Below are positions 43,472-53,634 of a stretch of DNA of 64,000 bases, in pieces. Source of the stretch: Capsaspora owczarzaki ATCC 30864 (lineage: Eukaryota > Opisthokonta > Filasterea). The notes beneath the pieces are model-generated. The model had not been told where the DNA came from, searched no databases, and was given only the letters and a program-made list of their open reading frames with translations. The stretch covers positions 1 to 64,000 of the forward strand of contig NW_011887302.1 in assembly GCF_000151315.2 (NCBI RefSeq). The letters are read 5' to 3'. Positions within the stretch are counted from its first letter, which is position 1. Every line of letters starts with the position of its first letter. A program made the position numbers and the translations under genes.

Positions 43472-45456
43472 TCATGGCTCAACAATGTTGTGCGCGCGAG
43501 CAATGGGTATGACCGCCTCAATGTACTCGCGTGGTAGATAGGCATGGGATAGCGTTTCTATTGTTTGGGCAGGTTGAATTTGTTTTTGCCTGCAAAACAG
43601 CGAGCGCAGAGAAGGGTCAGAAATCAATCTCGCGTCACAACAGACAACACACACACACACACACACGACCCGGTACGCACCTTCGCATCAAGAATACTAC
43701 GTCCTCTGCATCGATGGTCTTGCGCTTTGCGTGTTGAGCGAATGCGACGAGATCATCGGCGGCTTGGTTTAAAAATTCATCCACCCTAAAACCAGAAATC
43801 CAAATCATTGAAAAACGCGACAGCTCCCCATCCCCCTTCCTGAAAAAATCCAACAACAAGATCATCATCAACATACCCGCGCTGGACGACTTCCATGGTT
43901 GCAGCTGGCACACTCGCCTTGCAAAACGAGAGAAAAAGCGCGCGCGTTGCTGCTGCAGAAATGACTGGCAACTCGTCCTCCTTTGACCGTTTTGAATGTG
44001 GTAATGATGCTGAGCTTGCTGCACCTTTGGGCGCTTTCGTGACTGGATATGGTGCTCGGAATACCCTATTCCAAACAAACAAACAAAAAAAAGGCCGAAG
44101 ATAGAAAGTTGGTTGAGCGCAGGGGAAACCCCAGTCCTTCGCTTTCAAAAGCAGACTCACGATTTCTGAGACGCTAGATCCGCTGCATCGTCGTTGTCGA
44201 CAATTTCATCCACTCGCGCCCGCTCAGCCGCAGTCAGGCTGGACTCCTCCGACGACTCTCGGTTGTCGTCAACCTCGTCAGCATAGTCGTCATCTCCCCA
44301 ATCGATGGCATATCCATTAGAAGCGCGAATAGGTCGACTTGGTAGTGCAGACAAGTCGAGGCTAGCGAAGGAGAGAGAGGAGGGAGAGAGAAGGTGTGAG
44401 CGCGATCGAAATGAAAGGAAAAATCGCACAAAGAATGAACACATGCAACATGTTCACTCACCTGGAAACAGACGAGGGTGTTGACGCCACAGAGCGCCGA
44501 GGTGAAATCACTGGCGTACGTTGGACGCTCGAGGGTGCAGCTAGAGCGTTCCTGGCGCTGCTTGGCAGAATGGATGCGTCCAGCGGAGTGTCCACTGCAA
44601 GAACGTCAACGGAATCGAAACGCAATGGTGAGATTGCATGATTCTACGCCTGTCAACGCACCACGACGTTCGATGAACACTGTACTGGATGCGAGGGCGC
44701 CTCGGAACATGGTGCGGGGAGTCGCGGCAACATCCGATCCAGCCGCCATCGCCGCCGCTTTTGCCGACCGCGCAGACATCGGAGCTGCAGCACTCGCCGT
44801 TGCTGTCGCGCGTGCCTTGGTGGCAGACGCCAGAATGGCCGTGTTTGCGGCGGATGGACCGAATGAATGTCGGTTTCGGTTGATGGTTGTGGAAGGCGGC
44901 GCGAGGTCTTCTGAGACGGCTCGAATCTGCCAAAACACACACACACAATATTGCAAATAGAATTAGTGGTTTGCTTTCTCAGACAGCAAACGAACGCTCA
45001 TCATTCATATCCATATGAGGCAAAATGCCAAAAGTTTGGATTTTGGAGCGAATTTTGATTTTCCCGCCAAAAAAACCGCTCCAAACTCAACGCTTTTCTT
45101 TGGTTGGACGCTCGGCTGCCTGACTGTTGCCATCGCTATCAGCATGCCAGTCGACAAACACAGCAGCAACAACAGCGACTGACCAGGCCACGCGGCGAGT
45201 CGGCGGCGATGCGACGGGACCGCTTGCTGGCGCTCTCTGGACCGAGCGAAGTGCTCGCTTGGGACGCCGTCCGCCGGCGCGCTGTGGAGGCCGGTGTGGC
45301 TGCTGGGCGTGCAGACGACGACGGTGCTGCCGAGGACGAGGTTGCGGGCTGCTGCGGTGTGCGGGAGGACGACGACGACGACGACGACGAGGCTGGAGCG
45401 GGCGTTTGCGCTTCGAGCAGGATGCGGCGCATGAGTCTGCGCGGTGTCTCGGCCAT
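43472..45456 (-). CDS. CENPT: CENP-T kinetochore protein, about 427 aa
   Basis: CENP-T links centromeric DNA to the NDC80 complex. Seven exons (45456-45184, 44926-44662, 44594-44462, 44361-44161, 44065-43877, 43785-43681, 43589-43472) join with consistent phases; the end of exon 2 is the least certain junction. The N-terminus MAETPRRLMRRILLEAQ matches the short NDC80-binding type motif of animal CENP-T (TPRTLLRRVL in human), and a second similar motif, TPRTMFRGAL, occurs in exon 2. A long Ser/Ala-rich disordered region and an acidic stretch follow. The C-terminus is a histone fold with the CENP-T extension: ATRALFLSFCKASVP, FLNQAADDLVAFAQHAKRKT, IDAEDVVFLMRR, then LPREYIEAVIPIA. The protein is shorter than human CENP-T (561). 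The gene is convergent with LDH, 126 bp apart. Confidence 0.9.
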
Positions 45457-45684
45457 GACTATGGTGGTGAAGAAGAATGAAATGTGGACTGACAAGGATA
45501 GAACAGAAAACGCATCGAAGAAGCGGAATGCCTCAAACATGGCTTGTATTGCGATAGGGACATTGATTGAAACACACGGATTGACCACACGATACGCAAA
45601 ACAAGACAAGAAGGGGAGAGAGAGAGAGAGAGGCACAGAGGAGGAGGAAGGCTGAAATAGATTAGCGGAACAAGGCTTTTGGCT

Positions 45685-46410
45685 TTACTCGGAGAGAACG
45701 CCGCAGTCAGCAATGACAACAGCCTTGACGGGCTTGTCGCGACCGTCGGTCTGGGAGCCCTCGATGCGGGAGACGACATCCATGCCCTCGATGACCTTGC
45801 CAAAGACGACGTGGCGACCATCGAGCCAAGAAGTCTGCACGAGCGAGGAGCAAAAAACGAATGCCAACCAAAAAAAAAAAACGGTGAGAAAACGCGACAA
45901 CAACAACAACCACCTCAATGCTATAAGCAGCTCAACAACGCCAACAAGAAAGGGGGAACTTACAACAACGGTGGTGATGAAGAACTGGGAGCCGTTGGTG
46001 TCGGGGCCAGCGTTGGCCATGGAGAGGAGACCGGGGGTGGTGTGCTTGAGCTGGAAGTTCTCGTCCTCAAAGCGATCGCCATAGATGGACTTGCCGCCAG
46101 TGCCGTCGCCGCGGGTGAAATCGCCACCCTGGATCATGAACTGCTTGATGACGCGGTGGAAGCCAGAGCCCTTGTAGCCAAAGCCCTTCTCGCCGGTGGC
46201 GAGCTCGACAAAGTTGCGGACAGTCTTAGGGACGACGCCGCCAAACATGCCAAAGACGACACGGCCTGCCTTCTGGCCGCCAATCTCAATGTCAAAGTAG
46301 ACCTTCTGGGTGATCTTGGGCTCTGCAGCGCTGTCGCTGGGCGAAGCCATGCTGAACAGGACGATGACGGCGACGAGTGCCGATGCGCACAACAACAGCT
46401 TCTTGGCCAT
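45685..46410 (-). CDS. PPIB: Secretory-pathway cyclophilin (PPIB-like peptidyl-prolyl isomerase), 198 aa
   Basis: Cyclophilins catalyse proline cis-trans isomerisation during folding. Two exons (46410-45964, 45834-45685) join in phase 0. An N-terminal signal peptide ([20 protein letters not shown]) directs it to the ER. The catalytic core is complete: [41 protein letters not shown] and [12 protein letters not shown], which includes the Trp needed for cyclosporin binding. The C-terminus GVLSE is not a KDEL-type signal; animal cyclophilin B also lacks one. An open frame continues upstream of the chosen ATG without another Met. Confidence 0.95.
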   Translation of the reverse strand: MAKKLLLCASALVAVIVLFSMASPSDSAAEPKITQKVYFDIEIGGQKAGRVVFGMFGGVVPKTVRNFVELATGEKGFGYKGSGFHRVIKQFMIQGGDFTRGDGTGGKSIYGDRFEDENFQLKHTTPGLLSMANAGPDTNGSQFFITTVVVSSPFLVGVVELLIALRWLLLLSRFLTVFFFWLAFVFCSSLVQTSWLDGRHVVFGKVIEGMDVVSRIEGSQTDGRDKPVKAVVIADCGVLSE

Positions 46411-46619
46411 ACTTGTTTGATACCACTGTGCAGGAACCAAGTGTTGAGGAGCAGACGGGAGGGGAGTTGAAGGCAAAAGTCAGTCAGAGTGAGGAAAGTC
46501 AAAAGTGATGGGGATTGAACGAGAGTTTATCATTGGACTGCGTTCGCGGTATGCATTGGTGTAGTGTTGCAAATGGCAAATGTCGCTGGGCTGTTCATAA
46601 GGTGGGGGAGGGGGGGGGG

Positions 46620-46951
46620 TTAGGGAATAGAGGAGAGAGAGAGAACGAGAAAGAGAGAGAGGGAAACAGAGCAGGGGGCGAACAAGGCGACAATGAATGA
46701 ACGAGAATGACAGAACGCAGGGAATGGAGATCGACGACACGTGCAGATGGAACGAAAGACGGAGAGAAGGAGAAGGAGAAGGAGAAGGGGGGAAGAAACG
46801 AAAAGAAAAAAAAAAAAAAAAAAAAAGCAGAGATCGACGGGTTTGCTTCTTTGTTTGCCACGTCAATCGCACACATCGCACAGAGGGGGGGAAGAGGGTT
46901 TTGGGGGGGGGGGCAAAAGGAGAAGCACTCGAGTCATACGAGAGAGAGAGC

Positions 46952-46982
<31 letters not shown>

Positions 46983-46990
46983 TGAGAGAC
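46620..46990. repeat. GA-rich low-complexity tract
   Basis: Purine-rich DNA dominated by GAGA and AAG units with a 21-base A run near 46806 and G runs near 46886 and 46906. Confidence 0.85.
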
Positions 46991-47436
46991 AAGGACAAGG
47001 CGAGAGGAGCGAATGGTAAACAACAACCTTCTGCATTAAGAGTGCGCTGCATCAACATGGCAATGGAAATGGAAATGGAAATGGACAACCAACAAAAGAT
47101 CCAACGATTGTGTAGATCTGTCCATGGAAAGGACGCGGAAACAGGAAAAAACATTAAAGTCAAGAATTGGACGCAGTGTGTTGATGAGGATGCTCATAGA
47201 AAATGCATTTAGTTACAAAATAGAGAGGGTGACACAGTCAAGTGCACGGTTTAGAAGGGAGGAAACGACGAAAAAAAAATAGTTAAATTCCTGGATAAAT
47301 GTCGAATTTGAGATTCGGCGCGACGACGCAGCGTAAATGACGGCAAAACTGTTGACGAAGTCCATTAACTCGAGTGGCCTTGTTTCGCAAAGTCCGTGTG
47401 AATGCCGCAATGCCAGTTGGTCCACATTTTGTTGAG

Positions 47437-47718
47437 TGGCACAACGCGAAACAGAGAAGGGAACCAGTTGTTCGAGGCAGCAGGAAAGTCCTTGGTTCGC
47501 ATGCCAGCTTCTGTACGTTCGTTCGTTGAACGGCACAACGCGAAACAGAGAAGGGAACCAGTTGTTCGAGGCAGCAGGAAAGTCCTTGGTTCGCATGCCA
47601 GCTTCTGTACGTTCGTTCGTTGAGCGGCACAACGCGAAACAGAGAAGGGAACCAGTTGTTCGAGGCAGCAGGAAAGTCCTTGGTTCGCATGCCAACTCCT
47701 TGATGTTCGTGGCATAAC
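47437..47718. repeat. Tandem repeat, 94-bp unit, three copies
   Basis: Units start near 47437, 47531 and 47625 and read GGCACAACGCGAAACAGAGA onward. The first two copies differ at only a few positions, and the third diverges in its last 20 bases. A degenerate start of a fourth copy (GGCATAACGCGAAATGGGAA) follows at about 47711. Confidence 0.92.
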
Positions 47719-49772
47719 GCGAAATGGGAACGGAACAAGTACAATTACTCGTGAAAGTTGTCGCCTTTGAGTCTTTTAGGTCAATAAAGCACATCAAAGG
47801 CCGCAATCGTAGTACTCGACAAGACCAGGTGGCGCAGGATCCGCGCGAAGAATCCAGGCGCCGGAACGCAGAAGGGAAGTCCAGCCAACTCTGAAACCAA
47901 AGCATATCTAGCATATCTATCGAGCCAACAGAGGGAGCAACGAATGAGCAACAAAAAGACACAATTGAGAGGCAATGAAGAATGGTGTCTGAGTGAAAGA
48001 TGAAGAAAAGAAATTGGGTGGGATCAACAAGAAAAGTTGACAATCACGCCGAGCTGCGGGCACTGTAGAAAAGAGGCGAATCTCGTCTGGGCTCCGTTCG
48101 CTCGTCAGTCGCAAATTACCATAGTAGAGAACTATCACTTCCCAAAGGGAGGAGGAGAGAGAAGAAAAGAGCTTCAAAAGGAAGGAACAAAGGAAGTGTT
48201 GGTGAATGATTCAAAACTTACGTTGTGATGGCGGATGTGACATCGCTTTCACTCCCTAAGAAACCAGAAGAAAGCAAAGAATAATTGTAGTCAGTACACA
48301 TGGATGAGAGCAACAGTAAGAAGAAGCGCAAACGTGAAAAGGACAAAGTTGAGTGTGAATGAGACTCAGGGTTATTTTGGTAAGTGAAACAACGGTTCTC
48401 GTCAATGAATTAATTCAGAAGCAGAGCTGATAAGTTAGAGTTGTTCCTCATCGCCGCACGCACACACAGAAGGGAGGGGAGAAGGAATGGAAAAAGGGAA
48501 AACGTGAATGAATGCAAAGATCTTACAAGAGAGGCCACTTGGAAAGCGTGCAATTCCGCGATGTTAGTCCTAGAACGAGGCAAGCAACAGAGTGTCAATA
48601 AACGGTGAGTCAAATGGAAGAGTTGGCAGCGCAGAAGTGGGAAAGAGTCAACTGGAAACTGGAAATAAAACAAAGAGATCGCACAAAAATAAAAAATAAA
48701 AACCGCGTGGACGACCACGTTGTTTTCAACAAAAAAAAAAAAAAAAACAGAGACAGAAACAGAGCGAGAGGGAGAGACAGAGACAGAGAGTGCCATCATG
48801 ACTTCTTAGAGGTTATATGGTTGTCGATGTGCATCATCGCCGTTGAGGCGGCTAAGTGTGGTGCACGACAGAGTTTTCTAATCCTTTGGCGAATTTTAGA
48901 AAAAAAAAATAGAAAAAAAAAAACATGCGCTTCAATGGATCAGAGCGAGCAGAGTGCAGCAGCGAGAACGTACCGGCAGTCACAGCACAGTCGACTTTGA
49001 AGGTCAGGTCCCAAACACTTGCGGCAACCAGGTTAGGCCCTTCCCTGGTTGCCGACTCGGGGGACGGCGGTCCCAGGAATTGACCCTCTTGCACTTGACA
49101 AAAGAAACCGGACTGACCTCCGTTCCATTTTGGGAATGGACATCAACAATGAAATCACAACAAGTCGGACGAGGAAAGGTGATCTTGGATTACATTACGA
49201 ATGGAGCGACGCGGATCAGACCCACCAGATTGAGGAAAGCGTGGCAAATCCGACCTTCTCGGCAGATTGAGCATTGGAAACCAAAACAAGCTTGGCTCTC
49301 AACACCCTCCACGCGGTCGGACAAGGTCGCTACAAGACGCCATGTGCGTTGCTCTGGTTCGCTACAATATCGAAAAGCCAAAGCACGCTGATCGCCACCC
49401 CATGCATCACCGCGATCTAGCAGAAACCAAAATCGTTTTTTTTTTAATCGTACTCATAAAAACATCCATGCAACAACTCGAGACAAATAAACGCATCAAC
49501 AACAAATAAAAGCAGACAGGAAGCAGCTTTTCAAAGACAGGGCGCAATTTCTTTTGTCCAGAGTCCGACGCCTGCGCCGAACGCGTGCGAGAACACAGGT
49601 CACGGCCAAAAAAGAAAGCACCCCAGTCCACAGAATCGATCGACAACAAAAACGAAAGAGAGAATGTAATCACAAAGGCAAGTTGGCAAAATCGTCCCAG
49701 CCCGAAAGTAGAAGGAGAAAAAAAAACCTCCTCGACAATCAGTGGTAGTAGAAGAGAGCCAGCGCTCTGCTC

Positions 49773-49989
49773 TCACCACACGAAAGCGGAGGGGTATGCC
49801 GAGTGTGTGCCGGCCGTTGGGAAGACCACAGCTTCCGCAAAACCGTCGACAAACATGGCGTCGGACACGGACGAGCCAGCAGAAGCTGGAGGGGACAAAT
49901 GGGACGCTGGTGCGTGCTGCCATTGGAGCTTGCCCTGAAGTTGATGATGATGTTGTTGATGATGTTGCTGATGCTGTTGCTGATGCTGT

Positions 49990-50021
<32 letters not shown>

Positions 50022-50182
50022 CACCTGGTTGAGGAGACGGGCAGTCAGCTCGGAGGTGTTGGTGGGAGAGTACTGGGAGCGGGGAGTTGCCAATCCGAGA
50101 GACGAAGAGACAGACGAGACGGGCGAAATGTTGCCCTGCATGTGTTGGAGAGACAAGAAGGATGGGTTGCTTTGGGAAGCGA

Positions 50183-50227
<45 letters not shown>

Positions 50228-51967
50228 GCATTGCCTGCAACGAGTCGTGTTGCAAGTCTTGCGCCTGCTGCTGTTGGTGCAGCTGAGAAGAAGAGAAGGC
50301 AGAAAGGAGCGCTTGCTGCACGGAGGCCATGGTGTTCGTACCAGGGACTGGAGTAAAGGCAGACGGATCGAGAAGGCGGCGACGGAGAGCAAGAAGCCCA
50401 GCGTCGTCGCGGTCGTGTTGTTGCTCACTGCGAGGCGAGCGATCGTGGTGCAATTGTTGAGATGGAGGGCGCCGGCTGAGGGCGCTGGCATTTGGTCCAA
50501 GACGTCAAAGAGGAAATCGATAGAGTCGAGCGAGCCGCTAGCGGGCTGCGGTTGCTTCTGCGACAAAGCATCGAGCGCGTTGGAGGGCTTGGTGTTTTGC
50601 TCGTGGCCATACTTGACAACGGCGGCTGCGGCGGCTGCGGCGGCTGCGGCGGCTGCAGTAGCGGGAGCAGCAGCTTTGGCGGTAGGTTTGGCGGTGGCGG
50701 TGGTCGCGGTGGTCGCGGCGGTCGCGGTTGCAGACTTGGTCACACGACGTGCTGCGCCAGAAGGGTTGCGCGAGCGCTTGCGAGGGGCACGAGGCTGTGT
50801 GGGCACGGCGTCGAGAGGGCCAATGCACTTGAAGCGCCCAAGCGGCCCCGGATTCCAGTTTGGATGCTTGATCTTGGTGTGTTGGTGCAACGAGCCCTCG
50901 GAAGCATACAGGCGACCACAATCGACAAACAGACACATAAACTTGCGGTCGAGCTGAGCAAAGTTGCGGCGAACCCGCTTGGGCTTGAGCGTGCCGTCGC
51001 TGTTGAGCTTGTCGGAACCCGAGCTGTCGTCGGAATCGCTGTCAAAGGAAGAGCTGGGGCTGCTGGATGTGCCCGCATCTTTCGCTGCGGCGGTAGCTTT
51101 GCGCGGTTCATCGCGGTTGTCGGGCTTGGGAGCGGCTGTCCGAGCTTGCTTTGCGGGAGGCGCAGTGGCAGGCTTGGCATCCTCAGGCTGACTTGTGCTT
51201 GCGCTCGTGGTAGTACTGGTAGTTGTAGTAGTAGTTGTAGTAGTAGTACTAGGAGTAGAAGTCGGAGGAGAAATAGCAGGAGTAGTCGCCGGAAGCTTCT
51301 TGCGTCGCATCCCCAACGACATGCCAGGAGCGGACTTGGCGTCCAAACTGCTGCGCTGCAGCCGACGCGACAAGGTCGTCGACGACAAGACAGGTCCATT
51401 GAATGGCACCGTTGGAGCCGGGTTGGACTGTGCGGAGGCGCCAAAAAGATCTAGCTCAGCTGCAGCAGACCAGCTAATGGAGCCGGAAGTGGTCTGCTTG
51501 GGCAGGACGTCGTTCTTGACAGAAGAGGCAGCAACCTGGGGCAGAGGATTGGCGGCGGCGGGAAGAGACAGCTCGGCCTCCGACGAGGTGCGCTTGACCG
51601 AGATGCGCACCGAGGGCGACAAGACGGCTGAGGACGGCAGCGTCGAGGGGATGGTGGCAGTGGTCGTCGCGGTGGCATTGGCAGCAGCGGCGGCAGCGGA
51701 GGCAGCGGAGGCAATGGCGGCCATCTGGGCAACGTCGGCCTGCGCTTGGAGGAGACGCTCGGCAAGCGACGCGGATTGGCTCAGCGAGGTCTGCAGGCGC
51801 TCCCAGAGCTGGCGGCATTCGCCAAAGTAGTCGACCTCCATGCCAGCAGGGTGGTCGAAGGGCGGCGGGAAGGGGTGCGCAGCAGCAGACGCGGCAAAGG
51901 GGTCGTCCAATGCGACGAATGCTGGCATGACGACGCTTGCCGTGTCCAAGTTGGTGACCGCGGCCAT
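49773..51967 (-). CDS. C2H2 zinc-finger protein with Gln-rich C-terminus, 693 aa
   Basis: Likely a nuclear regulator; the family is not identified. Exon 1 (51967-50429) and exon 2 (50315-49773) join in phase 0, the donor being a clear GTGAGC. The N-terminal part has an acidic/hydrophobic start, a helix with WERLQTSLSQSASLAERLL, and long Ala, Thr and Ser runs. A basic stretch (KPKRVRRNFAQLDRK) precedes a single C2H2 finger, CLFVDCGRLYASEGSLHQHT followed by KIKH (C-x4-C, H-x4-H). Poly-Ala and a Leu/Asp-rich helix (LDSIDFLFDVLDQM) that could be an activation motif follow. Exon 2 is Gln/His-rich with several poly-Gln runs. The acceptor choice at 50316 is the weakest point; an alternative acceptor at 50350 changes the frame. 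Confidence 0.7.
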
Positions 51968-53634
51968 TTGTTTCGAAGGCAAGAGAGGCAAGATGGGAGG
52001 GAGGGGGTGGGTGTTTTTCTTTTGTTCTTGAAGCAAAGCGACGCGAGTGTTGTGGTGCGGTTCGGTGCGCTTGTGGTGCGGTTGTGGTGAAGTGGTGAAG
52101 TGGGCGACGATGAGCAATCCCACAACAAAACAACAAAACAACAACAAAAATCGAAAAAAGTCGAAAAGAAAAAACCTGAATCACAAACAAATCAACAAAC
52201 AACAAACAAACAATTGCAACGTGAGTGAATTAAATATTGCGCAAACAACAAAATGAGGGGGGAAAAAGAGACGTGTGATGACAGGAGAATGATGGGGACA
52301 CGCGGTGGCGAATGACAAACAAGTAGAAAAAAGCAGGCCGAAAAAAAAAAAAAAAAAAAAAAAGGCATCAATGCGTGAGGAGAAAAAAAAAAAGCGAGAA
52401 GCGGGGAAAAAAAAAAAGAAAAGAAAAAAAGGCGCGCCTTGAGACGTTGCTGCATGGGCGCGGGTGATCTGTTTGCTGGTATCGAGGAGAGGGGAAGAGA
52501 AACGCGCACCCGCCCGAAAGACACACACACATCGAACGAGCGAAGGAGAGCATCAAAACAGCGCTGCATGGCAACAAACAGCCTGCTGCTGGCTTTTGAT
52601 CATCTTTTTTTCTTTTTTATTTTCTTTTTTTTTGTGTGTTCTCGGCTTGCTTCGGCTTCTGTCGCTTCGAGTCTCCTGCACCGCTCGCGGCCCCCGCTGG
52701 CTGCCACTGCAACGCCACAGCACGCTGCCTTCCGTCTCTGCGAGGAGGATGTGGACAGGCTGCTGCAGAGGCGCACACAACGAAAAGACAAGCAGCCGTA
52801 ACGTGTCATCGGGTTTTGCCTTTTGGCTTGCAGACTTTTTTTCGATTTTTTTTTTTCGAGTTTGTATGGATCTGCATTGCGCTTTTTTTTTTTTTTTTTT
52901 TTTTTGGTTCCGAGCTCCTCGCCTCTCTGCTCCTCGGATTCTCGCTCGCTTCACTCTTCACTCACATCTCTCTCACATAGTTGCACTCCTCACTTGTTCC
53001 ATCACACGCAGTGTCGCACTGGCTCCCGGCCCCTTCCTCTCTCTGCTCTCTCGTTCGCTTTTTGCTTCCGTGTGGCACCCCACAGCCAGAAAAACCAGTT
53101 TATGATTTTTTTTTTTTTTGCGGCTTTTTTTTTCCTCATGTTCGCGTTACTTACGCTACGAAATGACTGAATATGAAACCCCCCGAATCCATAAATCTCC
53201 CCAATTGGCCACCAGGGTGAAATCGAAATCAGACAATGAAGGAGCAAAGTTCAACAAGGAGGACTGAGAATTTTCAACACGCTGGCGCCTGCTTTTGCGC
53301 TGAACGCAGCGCAACTCACCGCACTACAGTAAAATTTCAAACGCAGCGCAACTCACCGCACTACAGAAAAATTTCAAAGGTAGAGAAGGTATCAACAAAG
53401 TAAATTAAACGACTGTTGCAGGGAAGTGTGACGGGGCTTATCAGCACACTGCACACAACACAAAGCGCTGCGCACAAACTCAACCTAAACCTGAACGAAA
53501 CAAACAACTGGTGCATGTATTGTTGCGAACAAAACAAAACTCAGCTTTCACTCAATAGCTTGATCAGCAAGAACGTGTGAATCGAGGACCAACACAGCAC
53601 AGACGCATGGAGCACCAGACCGGAAACTCGTGCT
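51968..53634. other. Intergenic, homopolymer-rich
   Basis: The stretch holds A runs at 52340-52363 and T runs at 52884-52905 and 53108-53120, and a 37-bp tandem duplication near 53304-53378. I see no supported exon. It should contain the promoter of the C2H2 gene and the 3' end of the LRR receptor. Confidence 0.45.
53304..53378. repeat. 37-bp tandem duplication
   Basis: The unit beginning ACGCAGCGCAACTCACCGCA is present twice in succession with one difference (CAGTAAAA versus CAGAAAAA). Confidence 0.88.

Larger units (their letters stand above)
46411..49772. other. 3.4-kb region without a resolved gene
   Basis: The first 600 bases are GA-rich with homopolymers and should include the cyclophilin promoter. 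A 94-bp tandem repeat lies at 47437-47718. Further right, several minus-strand stretches look exon-like: about 47891-47805, 48255-48224, 48568-48526 (TNIAELHAFQVASL before a GTAAGA donor) and 49090-48972 (VAASVWDLTFKVDCAVTA before a GTACGT donor). Their phases do not close into one frame in my hands. One or two small minus-strand genes may be present, but I cannot support a model. Confidence 0.4.

Noticed and set aside
47437-47718. CRISPR-like array
   Set aside because: Units are 94 bp, directly abutting and nearly identical throughout, with no unique spacers, and the setting is a eukaryotic genome.
50030-50453. Separate gene starting at ATGGCCTCC (50331) upstream of the Gln-rich exon
   Set aside because: An acceptor (GTGCAG) five codons later joins in phase 0 to the zinc-finger exon, so a single gene explains both parts. 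The alternative is not fully excluded.
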